Shown here in pieces: positions 8,809 through 16,793 of a stretch of DNA of 64,000 nt (position 1 is its first letter; each line of letters begins with the position of its first letter). The stretch covers positions 2,799,501-2,863,500 of the forward strand of contig NZ_CP064781.1 in assembly GCF_016858125.1 (NCBI RefSeq). Direction: 5' to 3'. The stretch is from Azospira restricta. GTDB lineage: Bacteria > Pseudomonadota > Gammaproteobacteria > Burkholderiales > Rhodocyclaceae. Both the position numbers and the translations under genes were made by a program. The notes below the pieces were generated by a model. It ran no database searches, was not told the DNA's origin, and saw nothing but the letters and a program-made list of their open reading frames with translations.

Positions 8809-8849
8809 GCCGCCCCGTCCGGCCGCTACCGGTTTCTGCGCCACGGCCG

Positions 8850-9281
8850 TCAATTGAGTTCTTCCCGCTTCTTCGGGCGCGGCAGGCGGAGCACGTCGAT
8901 CCCCTCCTCCTGCAACGCCGCACATTCGTCGGCAGTGGCAACGCCGCGGATCGCCCGTTCCGGCGACTCGCGATAATGAATGCGCCGCGCTTCCTCGGCG
9001 AACGCGCTGCCGACGTCGTCGCTGTGCCGGATCATCTCCTCGACGAAGCGCTTGGCGGCCGCCAGCGGATCGGCCGCGGGCCTGCGCCCCGCCTCCGGCG
9101 CCGGCATCGGGGCGGCCGCCGAGGCGACATGCACGGCCGACGGCAGGCGCTTCACCTCGTGCGAACCGCAGTAGGGACAGAGCACCATGCCGTCCGCTTC
9201 CTGCCTGCTGAAGTCCTCGGCGGAGCGGAACCAGCCCTCGAAACGGTGATCGGCGGAACAGGTCAGGTCGAAAATGATCAT
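8850..9281 (-). CDS. DUF1178 family protein
   Basis: A 143-residue soluble protein of the DUF1178 family. It begins MIIFDLTCSADHRFEGWF, with a cysteine at position 8 and a CPYCGS pair near residue 35 that look like a small zinc ribbon, as in all members of this family. The middle is Ala/Pro-rich, and the C-terminus returns to conserved sequence (IRGVATADECAALQEEGI). Function unknown. The ATG lies only 13 nt after the encoded CCA of tRNA-Leu, so it may be read from the tRNA operon promoter. An AAGG stretch about 10 nt upstream could serve as ribosome binding site. Confidence 0.88.
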   Translation of the reverse strand: MIIFDLTCSADHRFEGWFRSAEDFSRQEADGMVLCPYCGSHEVKRLPSAVHVASAAAPMPAPEAGRRPAADPLAAAKRFVEEMIRHSDDVGSAFAEEARRIHYRESPERAIRGVATADECAALQEEGIDVLRLPRPKKREELN

Positions 9282-9294
9282 CAGAAGGAAACCT

Positions 9295-9379
9295 TGGTGC
9301 CCGGAGCGGGGGTCGAACCCGCACGCCTTGCGGCTCCGGATTTTAAGTCCGGTATGTCTACCAATTTCATCATCCGGGC
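9295..9379 (-). tRNA. tRNA-Leu (anticodon UAA)
   Basis: An 85-nt tRNA including an encoded CCA. The acceptor arms GCCCGGA and TCCGGGC pair fully, the anticodon stem CCGGA/TCCGG carries the loop with UAA, and there is a long variable arm as in class II tRNAs (Leu). The T arm GCGGGTTCGAACCCCGC-type sequence is intact. It is the last tRNA of a four-gene minus-strand cluster. Confidence 0.95.
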
Positions 9380-9413
9380 GGGTGGCGCGATTATAGCCCG
9401 AGCCCTGAAAAGC

Positions 9414-9447
9414 AAAGAGGGAAAGCGCCTTCGCGCTTTCCCTCTTT
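9414..9447 (-). terminator. Perfect 15-bp hairpin between tRNA-Gly and tRNA-Leu
   Basis: Positions 9414-9428 pair exactly with 9433-9447 around a 4-nt loop (CTTC on the plus strand). On the minus strand the stem is followed by GCTTTTCAG, a weak T tract, so it could act as a partial terminator or as an RNA processing site within the tRNA transcript. The stem core GGGAAAGC/GCTTTCCC recurs in the other spacer at 9644-9666. Confidence 0.5.
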
Positions 9448-9453
9448 CGTGTT

Positions 9454-9529
9454 TGGAGCGGGAGACGAGTCTCGAACTCGCGACCTCAACCTTGGCAAGG
9501 TTGCGCTCTACCAACTGAGCTACTCCCGC
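9454..9529 (-). tRNA. tRNA-Gly (anticodon GCC), copy 2
   Basis: A 76-nt tRNA with encoded CCA. Acceptor arms GCGGGAG/CTCCCGC pair, the D arm is AGCTCAGTTGGTAGAGC, the anticodon loop is TTGCCAA with GCC, and the T arm contains GAGTTCGAGACTC. The sequence is identical to the other tRNA-Gly at 9676-9751, so this is a recent or gene-converted duplication within the cluster. Confidence 0.96.
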
Positions 9530-9539
9530 GATGTTTTTC

Positions 9540-9613
9540 TGGAGGCGCGAGCCGGAGTCGAACCGACCTACACGGATTTGCAATCCGGTGCATAACCGCT
9601 TTGCTATCGCGCC
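9540..9613 (-). tRNA. tRNA-Cys (anticodon GCA)
   Basis: A 74-nt tRNA with encoded CCA. Acceptor arms GGCGCGA/TCGCGCC pair, the anticodon loop TTGCAAA contains GCA, and the T arm has GGTTCGACTCC. It lies between the two identical tRNA-Gly genes. Confidence 0.96.
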
Positions 9614-9643
9614 AGTGTCCGGCATCGCATCCGGAACTAAAAA

Positions 9644-9666
9644 GGGAAAGCCGCTGCAGCTTTCCC
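9644..9666 (-). repeat. Spacer hairpin related to the one at 9414-9447
   Basis: The 8-bp inverted repeat 9644-9651/9659-9666 (GGGAAAGC and GCTTTCCC) lies between tRNA-Gly copy 1 and tRNA-Cys. Its core repeats that of the hairpin in the Gly-Leu spacer. There is no strong T tract, and a role in tRNA precursor processing is only a guess. Confidence 0.4.
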
Positions 9667-9675
9667 CCTAAATCT

Positions 9676-9751
9676 TGGAGCGGGAGACGAGTCTCGAACT
9701 CGCGACCTCAACCTTGGCAAGGTTGCGCTCTACCAACTGAGCTACTCCCGC
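9676..9751 (-). tRNA. tRNA-Gly (anticodon GCC), copy 1
   Basis: A 76-nt tRNA with encoded CCA, identical to the copy at 9454-9529, and the first gene of the minus-strand tRNA operon Gly-Cys-Gly-Leu. The strong promoter is 17 bp upstream. Confidence 0.96.
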
Positions 9752-9767
9752 GTTCAGCGAAGACGGC

Positions 9768-9795
9768 ATTATAAGGGCAGATTTCGCGGTGTCAA
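9768..9795 (-). promoter_or_regulatory. Consensus promoter of the tRNA operon
   Basis: On the minus strand a perfect TTGACA (9795-9790) and a perfect TATAAT (9773-9768) are separated by 16 bp. The bases after the -10 box are GC-rich (GCCGTC), the kind of discriminator seen at stringently controlled stable-RNA promoters. The start would be near 9761, about 10 nt before tRNA-Gly. Confidence 0.85.
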
Positions 9796-9820
9796 GCGAA
9801 CGCCGCGCGATTTGCGATTT

Positions 9821-10399
9821 TCACAGATGGCGCTCGCGCTTGACGATCTCCGGCCATGCCATCCGCATGTAATAACCCATCGACCACAGCGTCAGCACGG
9901 CGGCGATATAGATCAGCCACGTGCCGGTTTCCTTCATGTCGAGGCCGGCCAGCGGCGTGTAGTACAGCAGCATCGGGATTGCCAGCATCTGCGCGGTCGT
10001 CTTGATCTTGCCGATCATCGACACGGCGACGCTCCGGTGCGCGCCGATCTGCGCCATCCATTCGCGCAGCGCGGAGATCGTGATCTCGCGGCCGATGATG
10101 ATGGTGGCGATGATGACGTCGGTACGCCCCAGCTGCACCAGCACGATCAGCGCCGCCGCGACCATCAGCTTGTCGGCGACCGGGTCGAGGAAGGCGCCGA
10201 AGGCCGAGGTCTGGTTGAGCTTGCGGGCGAGGTAGCCGTCGAACCAGTCGGTGATCGCCGCCGCGCAGAACAGCACGGTGGCGGCGACGTCGCGGCTGTG
10301 GCCGTAGAGCCAGCCGTCGGGAACGTAGTAGACGGCGATCAGCAGCGGGATCGCGACGATGCGCAGCCAGGTGAGGAAGATCGGTAGATTGAAGGGCAT
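9821..10399 (-). CDS. pgsA: CDP-diacylglycerol-glycerol-3-phosphate phosphatidyltransferase
   Basis: A 192-residue integral membrane enzyme that joins CDP-diacylglycerol and glycerol-3-phosphate to give phosphatidylglycerol phosphate. The CDP-alcohol phosphotransferase motif is present as DWFDGYLARKLNQTSAFGAFLDPVADK, with the spaced aspartates (DG..AR..G..D..D pattern). Several hydrophobic helices follow. The length matches E. coli PgsA (182). The ATG overlaps the uvrC stop by one base, the usual uvrC-pgsA pairing in proteobacteria. The ORF ends 26 bp before the -35 box of the tRNA operon. Confidence 0.96.
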   Translation of the reverse strand: MPFNLPIFLTWLRIVAIPLLIAVYYVPDGWLYGHSRDVAATVLFCAAAITDWFDGYLARKLNQTSAFGAFLDPVADKLMVAAALIVLVQLGRTDVIIATIIIGREITISALREWMAQIGAHRSVAVSMIGKIKTTAQMLAIPMLLYYTPLAGLDMKETGTWLIYIAAVLTLWSMGYYMRMAWPEIVKRERHL

Positions 10400-12240
10400 C
10401 AGTGCAGGGCTGCGTAAATTTTTTCGGCCAGTTCGTCGCTGATCCCGGGGACGTTCGCCAGTTGCTCGACGCTCGCCGCGGCGATGCCCTGCAGTCCGCC
10501 GAAGTGCGTGATCAAGGCCTTCCGCCGTTTCGGGCCGACGCCGCCGATCTCCTCCAGCGTCGAGGTGCGGCGGGCCTTGCCGCGCGCCGCGCGGTGGCCG
10601 GAAACGGCGAAGCGGTGCGCCTCGTCGCGGACTTCCTGGATCAGGTGCAGGCCCGGGTTCTCCGGCCGCAATTGTAGCGGCTCGCGGCCGTCGGGGAAGA
10701 TCAAAGTTTCCAGCCCCGGCTTGCGCGCCTCGCCCTTGGCGACGCCGACCATCGGCAGGTGCGCCAGCCCGAGTTCGGCCATGATCGCCGCGGCGGCAGC
10801 CACCTGGCCCTTGCCGCCGTCGATCAGGATCAGGTCCGGCGCGACGCTCTCGCCGGAGGCGACCTTCTCGTAGCGCCGCTGCACCGCCTGGCGCATCGCC
10901 GCATAATCGTCGCCCGGGGTGATGTCGCGGATGTTGAAGCGGCGGTACTCGGACTTCTTCATGCCGTTGCCGGCATAGACGACGCACGAGGCCACCGTCG
11001 CCTCGCCCTGCGTGTGGCTGATGTCGAAGCATTCGATGCGATCGAGGCTCTCCAGCCCGAGCGCCTCGGCCAGCGCCAGTTGCCGCTTGCCCTGCAGCGA
11101 CAGGGTCGTGCGCCGCGCGGTGATGGCGATCTTCGCGTTCTGCAGCGCCATCTCGACCCACATGCGCGGCATGCCCTGCTTCGGCTCGACGACCGGCACC
11201 GGCCGCGCGGCGACTTCCGCCAGCGCACCGGCCACCTCCTCGTCCGGCGGCAGGTTGACGAGGATCTTGCCGGGGATCGGGTGGTCTAGGTAGTGCTGCT
11301 CGAGGAAGGCATTCAGCGCCTCGTCCGGCGTACAGGCGCCGCCGCCCGCCGGAAAATGCGGGCGGTCGCCGAGATGCCGACCGCCGCGCACCATCGCCAG
11401 ATTGACGCAGACCAGACCGCCCTCTTCCACTGCCACCACAACGTCGAGGTCCTCGCCGCGCGTGCTCTCGACGTACTGCTTCTCCTGCACGTAGCGCAGC
11501 GACGCGATCTGGTCGCGGTAGATCGCCGCCTGCTCGAAGGCGAGTTCGGCGGACGCCGCCTCCATCGCCTCGGTCAGGCGGCGGATCACTTCCTGCTGCC
11601 GCCCCTGCAGGAACATCCGCGCCAGCTGTACGTCGTCGGCGTAGGCCGCCGGCTTGACCAGGCCGACGCACGGCCCGGAGCAGCGCTTGATCTGGTACAG
11701 CAGGCAGGGGCGCGAGCGGTTGGCGAACACCGAATCCTCGCAGGTGCGCAGCCGGAACATGCGCTGCAGCAGATGCACCGAGTCGCGCACCGCCACCGCC
11801 GACGGATAGGGGCCGAAGTAGTCGGCGCGCTTGGTGTCGAGGCTGCCGCGGTAGTAGGCGATGCGCGGGAATTCGTCCTTCGTCATCAGGATGTACGGGT
11901 AGGACTTGTCGTCGCGGAAGAGGATGTTGTAACGCGGATTCAGCCCCTTGATCAGGTTGTTCTCGAGCAGCAGGGCTTCGGCTTCGGAGCGCGTCACCGT
12001 CGTCTCCACCTTCGCGATCTGCTGCACCATCAAGGCGATGCGCGGGCTCGGGTGGCTGTCGCGGAAGTAAGAGGCGACCCGCTTCTTCAGCGCCTTCGCC
12101 TTGCCGACGTAGAGCACGTTGCCGGCAGCGTCGAGCATGCGATAGACGCCGGGCAGCTCGGGCAGCGTCGCGAGCAGCGTCCGGTGGTCGAACGGTGTCG
12201 GCGCAGCAGGGGTTTCGGGAGACTCGGACACTTCGGACAT
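10399..12240 (-). CDS. uvrC: Excinuclease ABC subunit C
   Basis: A 613-residue UvrC, the nuclease that makes both cuts in nucleotide excision repair together with UvrB. The N-terminal GIY-YIG domain (LPGVYRML...LYVGKAKALKKRV), a UvrBC-type segment around residues 200-240, the RNase H-like domain (IECFDISHTQGEATVASCVV) and a C-terminal helix-hairpin-helix region (IGGVGPKRRKALITHFGG, VPGISDELAEKIY) are all visible. I chose the ATG at 12240 (MSEVSESPE) over an in-frame start at 12285, which would run past the divergent promoter region. It is coupled to pgsA downstream. uvrB is also in this window, 30 kb away. Confidence 0.95.
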   Translation of the reverse strand: MSEVSESPETPAAPTPFDHRTLLATLPELPGVYRMLDAAGNVLYVGKAKALKKRVASYFRDSHPSPRIALMVQQIAKVETTVTRSEAEALLLENNLIKGLNPRYNILFRDDKSYPYILMTKDEFPRIAYYRGSLDTKRADYFGPYPSAVAVRDSVHLLQRMFRLRTCEDSVFANRSRPCLLYQIKRCSGPCVGLVKPAAYADDVQLARMFLQGRQQEVIRRLTEAMEAASAELAFEQAAIYRDQIASLRYVQEKQYVESTRGEDLDVVVAVEEGGLVCVNLAMVRGGRHLGDRPHFPAGGGACTPDEALNAFLEQHYLDHPIPGKILVNLPPDEEVAGALAEVAARPVPVVEPKQGMPRMWVEMALQNAKIAITARRTTLSLQGKRQLALAEALGLESLDRIECFDISHTQGEATVASCVVYAGNGMKKSEYRRFNIRDITPGDDYAAMRQAVQRRYEKVASGESVAPDLILIDGGKGQVAAAAAIMAELGLAHLPMVGVAKGEARKPGLETLIFPDGREPLQLRPENPGLHLIQEVRDEAHRFAVSGHRAARGKARRTSTLEEIGGVGPKRRKALITHFGGLQGIAAASVEQLANVPGISDELAEKIYAALH

Positions 12241-12293
12241 GGGGTACGTGCGGTGCGGTACGATAGCGGCCTCCGATGTTAGCACGCAGCGCC

Positions 12294-13439
12294 ATGCCCT
12301 CCTCTACCGCGCACTCCGCCCCGCAACGCTGGGACATTTTCTGCACCGTTGTCGACAACTATGGCGACATCGGCGTCTGCTGGCGGCTGGCGCGCCAGCT
12401 CGTCGCCGAGCATGGCGTCGCGGCACGGCTGTGGGTCGACGACCTTGGCGCCTTCGCCCGGATCTGCCCCGAGATCGACCCGGAACGCGACTCGCAGTCG
12501 GCCGCCGGCGTCGACGTCCGGCACTGGTCACAGCCCTTCCCCGCCCCAGACGACCCGGCCGATGTCGTGATCGAGGCCTTCGCCTGCGAGCTGCCAGAAG
12601 CCTACGTCGCGGCGATGGCAAGGCGGCAGCCGGCGCCGCGCTGGATCAACCTCGAATACCTGTCGGCCGAGCCGTGGGTCGCCGACTGCCACGGCCTGCC
12701 TTCGCCACACCCGCGCTTGCCGCTGACCAAGCATTTCTTCATTCCCGGCTTCGACGAGAACAGCGCCGGCCTGCTACGCGAGCGCGACCTGCTCGCCCGC
12801 CACGCCGGCTTCGATGCCCCCGCCTGGTGGGCGCAGCATGGCGGCGCGCCGGCGTGCGGATCGCTGGCGATCTCGCTCTTCGCCTACGAAAACAACGCCG
12901 TTGCCGCACTGCTGAATGCCTGGCGCAGCGAATCGCGGCCGGTGCGCTGCCTGGTCACCGACTCGCGCGTGTTGAACTCGGTCAGCGCGGCGGCCGGAAC
13001 GACGCTCGTGCCCGGCGACGTCCGTCGCGACGGCGCACTCGATCTGCGCATCCTCCCCTTCATGCGCCAGGAAGCCTACGACGACCTGCTCGCCGCCTGC
13101 GACCTGAACTTCGTGCGCGGCGAGGATTCGCTGGTGCGCGCGATCTGGGCCGGCAAGCCCTTCGTCTGGCACATCTACCCGCAGGACGACGCGGCACACC
13201 GCGTGAAGCTCGACGCTTTTCTCGACCGCTACTGCGCCGGTCTGTCGATACCGGCGAACGACGCGCTGCGTACCTTCTGGCACGGATGGAATGCCGAAAC
13301 CCTCACCGCCGACCAATGGCGAGCCTTCGCCGGGCACCTGCCGGAGATCGTCGCGCACACCCGCAATTTCCGCGACCGGCTCGCGCAACTCCCTGATTTG
13401 GCGAAAACACTGGCGGATTTCTGCGCCGATCCGGTATAA
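12294..13439 (+). CDS. earP: EF-P arginine rhamnosyltransferase EarP
   Basis: A 381-residue glycosyltransferase that transfers rhamnose from dTDP-rhamnose to Arg32 of elongation factor P. The N-terminal [24 protein letters not shown] block, with the conserved aspartate, is the EarP signature. Later conserved blocks include [30 protein letters not shown] and [25 protein letters not shown]. The gene is directly followed by efp, whose product carries the target arginine. Start 12294 leaves 12 residues before the family start; ATG 12276 is also in frame. It is divergent from uvrC, with a 53-bp gap. Confidence 0.95.
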   Translation: MPSSTAHSAPQRWDIFCTVVDNYGDIGVCWRLARQLVAEHGVAARLWVDDLGAFARICPEIDPERDSQSAAGVDVRHWSQPFPAPDDPADVVIEAFACELPEAYVAAMARRQPAPRWINLEYLSAEPWVADCHGLPSPHPRLPLTKHFFIPGFDENSAGLLRERDLLARHAGFDAPAWWAQHGGAPACGSLAISLFAYENNAVAALLNAWRSESRPVRCLVTDSRVLNSVSAAAGTTLVPGDVRRDGALDLRILPFMRQEAYDDLLAACDLNFVRGEDSLVRAIWAGKPFVWHIYPQDDAAHRVKLDAFLDRYCAGLSIPANDALRTFWHGWNAETLTADQWRAFAGHLPEIVAHTRNFRDRLAQLPDLAKTLADFCADPV

Positions 13440-13440
13440 T
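13435..13440 (+). promoter_or_regulatory. -10 box of a likely efp promoter inside the earP stop
   Basis: A perfect TATAAT spans the earP stop codon (TAA, 13437-13439), 41 bp before the efp ATG. No good -35 box is seen at the right distance. It could give efp its own, higher expression relative to earP. An AGGA ribosome-binding sequence precedes the efp ATG. Confidence 0.45.
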
Positions 13441-13480
13441 GCCGGGTTTCCATTTTCGCCCACATTCACAGGATTTACCG

Positions 13481-14038
13481 ATGAAAACCGCCCAGGAACT
13501 CCGCTCCGGCAACGTCTTCATGGTCGGCAACGACGCCATGGTCGTGCTCAAGGCCGAATACAACAAGTCCGGCCGCAACGCTGCCGTCGTCAAGATGAAG
13601 ATGAAGAACCTGCTCACCGGTGCCGGCGCCGAAACGGTGTACCGTGCCGACGACAAGTTCGAAGTCGTCCAGCTCGACCGCAAGGAAGTCACCTACTCGT
13701 ACTTCGCCGACCCGATGTACGTGTTCATGGACGCCGAGTACAACCAGTTCGAGATCGAAGCCGAGGCGATGACCGACGCGCTCAAGTACCTGGAAGACGG
13801 CATGCCCTGCGAAGTGGTGTTCTACGACGGCAAGGCGATCTCGGTCGAACTGCCGACCTCGGTCGTCCGCGAAGTCATCTACACCGAGCCAGCCGTCAAG
13901 GGCGACACCTCGGGCAAGGTCATGAAGCCGGCCAAGATCAACACCGGTTTCGAGCTGCCGGTCCCGGCCTTCGTCGAAATCGGCGACAAGATCGAAATCG
14001 ACACGCGCACCGACGAATACCGCAGCCGCACCAAGTAA
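13481..14038 (+). CDS. efp: Elongation factor P
   Basis: A 185-residue EF-P, which relieves ribosome stalling on polyproline stretches. The tip loop of the first domain reads NKSGRNAAV, placing arginine at position 32. This is the subtype modified by EarP-catalysed rhamnosylation rather than the lysine form modified by EpmA. The remaining KOW/OB-domain features ([37 protein letters not shown]) are typical, and the length matches E. coli EF-P (188). The start is at MKTAQELR; an upstream in-frame ATG would add unconserved residues. A rho-independent terminator follows 23 bp downstream. Confidence 0.98.
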   Translation: MKTAQELRSGNVFMVGNDAMVVLKAEYNKSGRNAAVVKMKMKNLLTGAGAETVYRADDKFEVVQLDRKEVTYSYFADPMYVFMDAEYNQFEIEAEAMTDALKYLEDGMPCEVVFYDGKAISVELPTSVVREVIYTEPAVKGDTSGKVMKPAKINTGFELPVPAFVEIGDKIEIDTRTDEYRSRTK

Positions 14039-14061
14039 TCGCGACTGCTGCAGCTAGAATG

Positions 14062-14086
14062 AAGGGCGACTCCGGTCGCCCTTTTT
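14062..14086 (+). terminator. Rho-independent terminator of efp
   Basis: The 9-bp stem 14062-14070/14075-14083 with loop TCCG is followed by a run of T (14082-14086). It is GC-rich in the core and stands between efp and the next plus-strand gene. Confidence 0.85.
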
Positions 14087-14101
14087 CATTTCGAGAATCT
14101 C

Positions 14102-14635
14102 ATGGACCCCAGCGTCGTCGCCGCCATGGCCAAGTGGCCGAACGTTCCCGACTGCCGTGGCTGGCTGTCGCTCGACCGGCGCGGCCAGTGGCGCCTGCAG
14201 GGCAGCCCGGTGCGGCACGGCGGACTGGCCGAATTCATCGGCCGCAACTACGACTGCGACGGGAGCGGGGCCTGGTTCATGCAGAACGGCCCGCAGCGGG
14301 TGTGGGTCGAACTGGCGGCGGCGCCGTGGGTGCTGCACTTGGGTGAAAGCGGCCTGATGACGCACACCGGCCTTGCCGCCGGCGCGCCGCGCGCGGCCTG
14401 GCTGGTCGACGGCGAAAGCCTGTGCCTGATGTGCGGGTGCGGCCTGGGGCTGGTCGACGACCGCGACCTGCCGACGCTGTTCGAGCACATCCGCCGCCCC
14501 GATGGCAGCGCGCCCGGGGACGATCTCGACCGCGAAGCCCTGCTGGAATTCGACTGGCACGAGGTCCGCCTTCCCCTGCAGCGTTGCAGTGATGCGGAGT
14601 TGCCGGCGATCGGCGGCTTCAGGCGCTCGCCGTGA
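14102..14635 (+). CDS. Conserved betaproteobacterial protein of unknown function
   Basis: A 177-residue soluble protein with no recognised catalytic motif. It opens MDPSVVAAMAKWPNVPDC and has WLSLDRRGQWRL, EFIGRNYDCD, WFMQNGPQRVWVEL and WVLHLGESGLMTHTG, rich in Trp and Gly and suggesting a compact beta-fold. I recall similar proteins as uncharacterised ones in Rhodocyclales and Burkholderiales, but I cannot name the family with certainty. It begins 16 bp after the efp terminator with no clear ribosome-binding site or promoter, so expression may rely on readthrough. Its last 17 bp overlap the nagZ 3' end on the other strand. Confidence 0.75.
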   Translation: MDPSVVAAMAKWPNVPDCRGWLSLDRRGQWRLQGSPVRHGGLAEFIGRNYDCDGSGAWFMQNGPQRVWVELAAAPWVLHLGESGLMTHTGLAAGAPRAAWLVDGESLCLMCGCGLGLVDDRDLPTLFEHIRRPDGSAPGDDLDREALLEFDWHEVRLPLQRCSDAELPAIGGFRRSP

Positions 14636-15644
14636 GTTCTTGCGCGAACGCGACGCCGGCCCGGTAGAGCGGATCGCCGCGCAATCCCTCCGCGCTCGGC
14701 GTCGCGCTCGTCGGCAACAGGCGCTCGATGCGCGCGCTGCGCACCGGGTCGAGCGGCTCCTGCCAGCGCGCCAGCAGTTCGCCGACCGAGTCCGGGCTGT
14801 TGCAGACGAGCAGCATGTCGCAGCCGGCACGATAGGCGGCCGTCGCGCGGGCAACGATGTCGCCGGCGACGCTGGCCCCTTCCATCGACAGATCGTCGCT
14901 GAAAACGACACCATCGAACTTTATGTCGTTTCTCAATAGATCTATCCAGTAATTTGAAAATCCAGCAGATTTTGAATCAATACTCGGGAAGCTGACATGC
15001 GCCGGCATGACCGCGTCGAGCGCCAGCCGCCGATACGGCAGCATGTCCGGAGCGAGTTCTTCCAGCATGCGCTCGTCGACCGGAATCGCCACATGCGAGT
15101 CCGCCTCGACCCAGCCATGCCCCGGGAAATGCTTGCCGCAGGCGATCATGCCGGCTTGCCGCAGGCCGGCGATCAATTCGCCGGCGAGCGTGGCGACGAT
15201 CTCCGGATCGCTGTGGAAGGCACGCGTGCCGACCACCGAACTACGCCCCCAGTCGAGGTCGAGCACCGGCGTAAACGACAGGTCGACGCCGTGCAGGCGC
15301 AATTCGGCGGCGAGCACGTAGCCGATGGCCCGGGCCATCTCCTTCGCTTTCACGGGGTCACGATCCCAGGCCGCGCCGAGCGAACGCATCGCCGGCAGCC
15401 GGGTGAAGCCCTCGCGGCAGCGCTGCACGCGGCCGCCTTCATGGTCGATGCCGATCGGCAGCCGCGGCGAGCGCAATGCGTGGATCTCGGCGCAGAGGCG
15501 GTCGAGCTGCTCCGGAGACGCGTAGTTGCGCGCGAACAGGATGATGCCGCCGACCGCCGGGTGGCACAGGCGCTCGCGGTCGAGGTCGGTCAGTTCGGTG
15601 CCGGCGATGTCGATCATCAGCGGGCCGAGCGGGATGGGTTTCAT
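14619..15644 (-). CDS. nagZ: Beta-N-acetylhexosaminidase (peptidoglycan recycling)
   Basis: A 341-residue family 3 glycoside hydrolase that removes N-acetylglucosamine from anhydromuropeptides in the cytoplasm. The diagnostic [14 protein letters not shown] block (with the catalytic His/Asp dyad) and the nucleophile region [12 protein letters not shown] are intact, as is the DHEGGRVQR substrate loop. The length equals E. coli NagZ exactly. It is the last gene of the long minus-strand run and overlaps acpS by 4 bp. Release of muropeptides by this enzyme also feeds ampC-type beta-lactamase induction in some bacteria. Confidence 0.97.
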   Translation of the reverse strand: MKPIPLGPLMIDIAGTELTDLDRERLCHPAVGGIILFARNYASPEQLDRLCAEIHALRSPRLPIGIDHEGGRVQRCREGFTRLPAMRSLGAAWDRDPVKAKEMARAIGYVLAAELRLHGVDLSFTPVLDLDWGRSSVVGTRAFHSDPEIVATLAGELIAGLRQAGMIACGKHFPGHGWVEADSHVAIPVDERMLEELAPDMLPYRRLALDAVMPAHVSFPSIDSKSAGFSNYWIDLLRNDIKFDGVVFSDDLSMEGASVAGDIVARATAAYRAGCDMLLVCNSPDSVGELLARWQEPLDPVRSARIERLLPTSATPSAEGLRGDPLYRAGVAFAQELTASA

Positions 15645-16018
15645 GCCTGCTCCAGGATGACGAAGGCGACCGCGTAGTCGCGCTCGTCGGAGATCGAGAG
15701 ATGGGCGGTCAAGCGCCGCTCGCGCAGCAGCGCTGCGAGTTCGTCGGAAAACGCGAACAGCGGCTTGCCGAGCGCGTCGTGGGTGACGGCGATCGCCGGC
15801 AGCGTCGCCGGCGCCCGCACGCCGGTGCCGAGCGCCTTGCCGAAGGCTTCCTTGGCGGCGAAGCGCTTGGCGAGGAAGCGGCCCTTGTCGGCCGCCGCGT
15901 CGAAATCGGCCAGCTCGCCCGGTGCCAGCAGCTTCTCCGCCGCCGCCCGACCGTGCCGTTCGAACATGCCGGCCAGTCGCGCGACGGCGGCGATGTCGGT
16001 GCCGATGCCGTAGATCAT
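15641..16018 (-). CDS. acpS: Holo-[acyl-carrier-protein] synthase
   Basis: A 125-residue phosphopantetheinyl transferase that loads the prosthetic group onto Ser37 of AcpP. The family motifs [13 protein letters not shown] at the N-terminus and [19 protein letters not shown] are intact, with the metal-binding Asp and Glu. The length matches E. coli AcpS (126). It follows pdxJ by 7 bp and overlaps nagZ; pdxJ-acpS is a standard pair. Its substrate gene acpP is 12 kb away in this window. Confidence 0.97.
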   Translation of the reverse strand: MIYGIGTDIAAVARLAGMFERHGRAAAEKLLAPGELADFDAAADKGRFLAKRFAAKEAFGKALGTGVRAPATLPAIAVTHDALGKPLFAFSDELAALLRERRLTAHLSISDERDYAVAFVILEQA

Positions 16019-16025
16019 CTGCCCC

Positions 16026-16793
16026 TCACCGGCCCACGCGAGCCGCCTCGCGCATCAGCGCCTTCATCTCGCGCACCGCCTCGCGCAGGCCGACGAAGAC
16101 CGCGCGGCTGACGATCGAATGGCCGATGTGCAGCTCGCGCACGCCAAGCAGCGCGGCGATCGGCTGCACGTTGTAGTAGTTCAGCGCATGGCCGGCGTTG
16201 AAGCGCATGCCGAGGTCGCGGATCGCCTGCCCGGCGCGGCGTACCTTGTCGAGTTCGGCGAGCACCGCCGGCGCCGTCGCATCGCGCCCCTGCGCGTGGA
16301 AGGCGTGTGCGTAGGGGCCGGTGTGGATTTCGCAGACCTGCGCGCCGATGCGCGCCGCCGCCTCGATCTGCGGCAGTTCGGCGTCGATGAAGACGCTGCT
16401 GACGATGCCGGCGTCGGCCAGCCGCGCGATGACGTCCTTCAGCCGGGCTTCCTGCCCGGCGCAGTCGAGGCCGCCCTCGGTGGTGATCTCGTGCCGGCCC
16501 TCCGGCACCAGCATCGCCATTTCCGGCTGCAGCCGGCAGGCGATGCCGACCATCTCGTCGGTCGCCGCCATTTCCAGGTTCAGCTTGATCTGCGTCAGCT
16601 GGCGCAGCTTCTCCACGTCGGCGTCCTGGATGTGGCGCCGGTCCTCGCGCAGATGCACGGTGATGCCGTCGGCACCGCCGAGATGCGCCTCCGCCGCCGC
16701 CCAGGCGGGATCGGGCTCCCAGGTACGGCGCGCCTGGCGCAGCGTGGCGACGTGGTCGATGTTGACGCCGAGTTCGATCATCGGGGAAGTCAT
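16026..16793 (-). CDS. pdxJ: Pyridoxine 5'-phosphate synthase
   Basis: A 255-residue TIM-barrel enzyme that condenses 1-deoxyxylulose-5-phosphate with 3-amino-2-oxopropyl phosphate to pyridoxine phosphate. Conserved blocks [47 protein letters not shown] and [10 protein letters not shown] are seen in order. The ATG at 16793 overlaps the recO stop (ATGA). A second ATG 12 bp inside (MIELGVN) is also plausible. It sits in the recO-pdxJ-acpS order found in most proteobacteria. Confidence 0.97.
   Translation of the reverse strand: MTSPMIELGVNIDHVATLRQARRTWEPDPAWAAAEAHLGGADGITVHLREDRRHIQDADVEKLRQLTQIKLNLEMAATDEMVGIACRLQPEMAMLVPEGRHEITTEGGLDCAGQEARLKDVIARLADAGIVSSVFIDAELPQIEAAARIGAQVCEIHTGPYAHAFHAQGRDATAPAVLAELDKVRRAGQAIRDLGMRFNAGHALNYYNVQPIAALLGVRELHIGHSIVSRAVFVGLREAVREMKALMREAARVGR

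Noticed and set aside
9281-9625. A 114-codon minus-strand frame through the tRNA cluster
   Set aside because: It reads through three tRNA genes with intact secondary structure, so it is not a protein gene.
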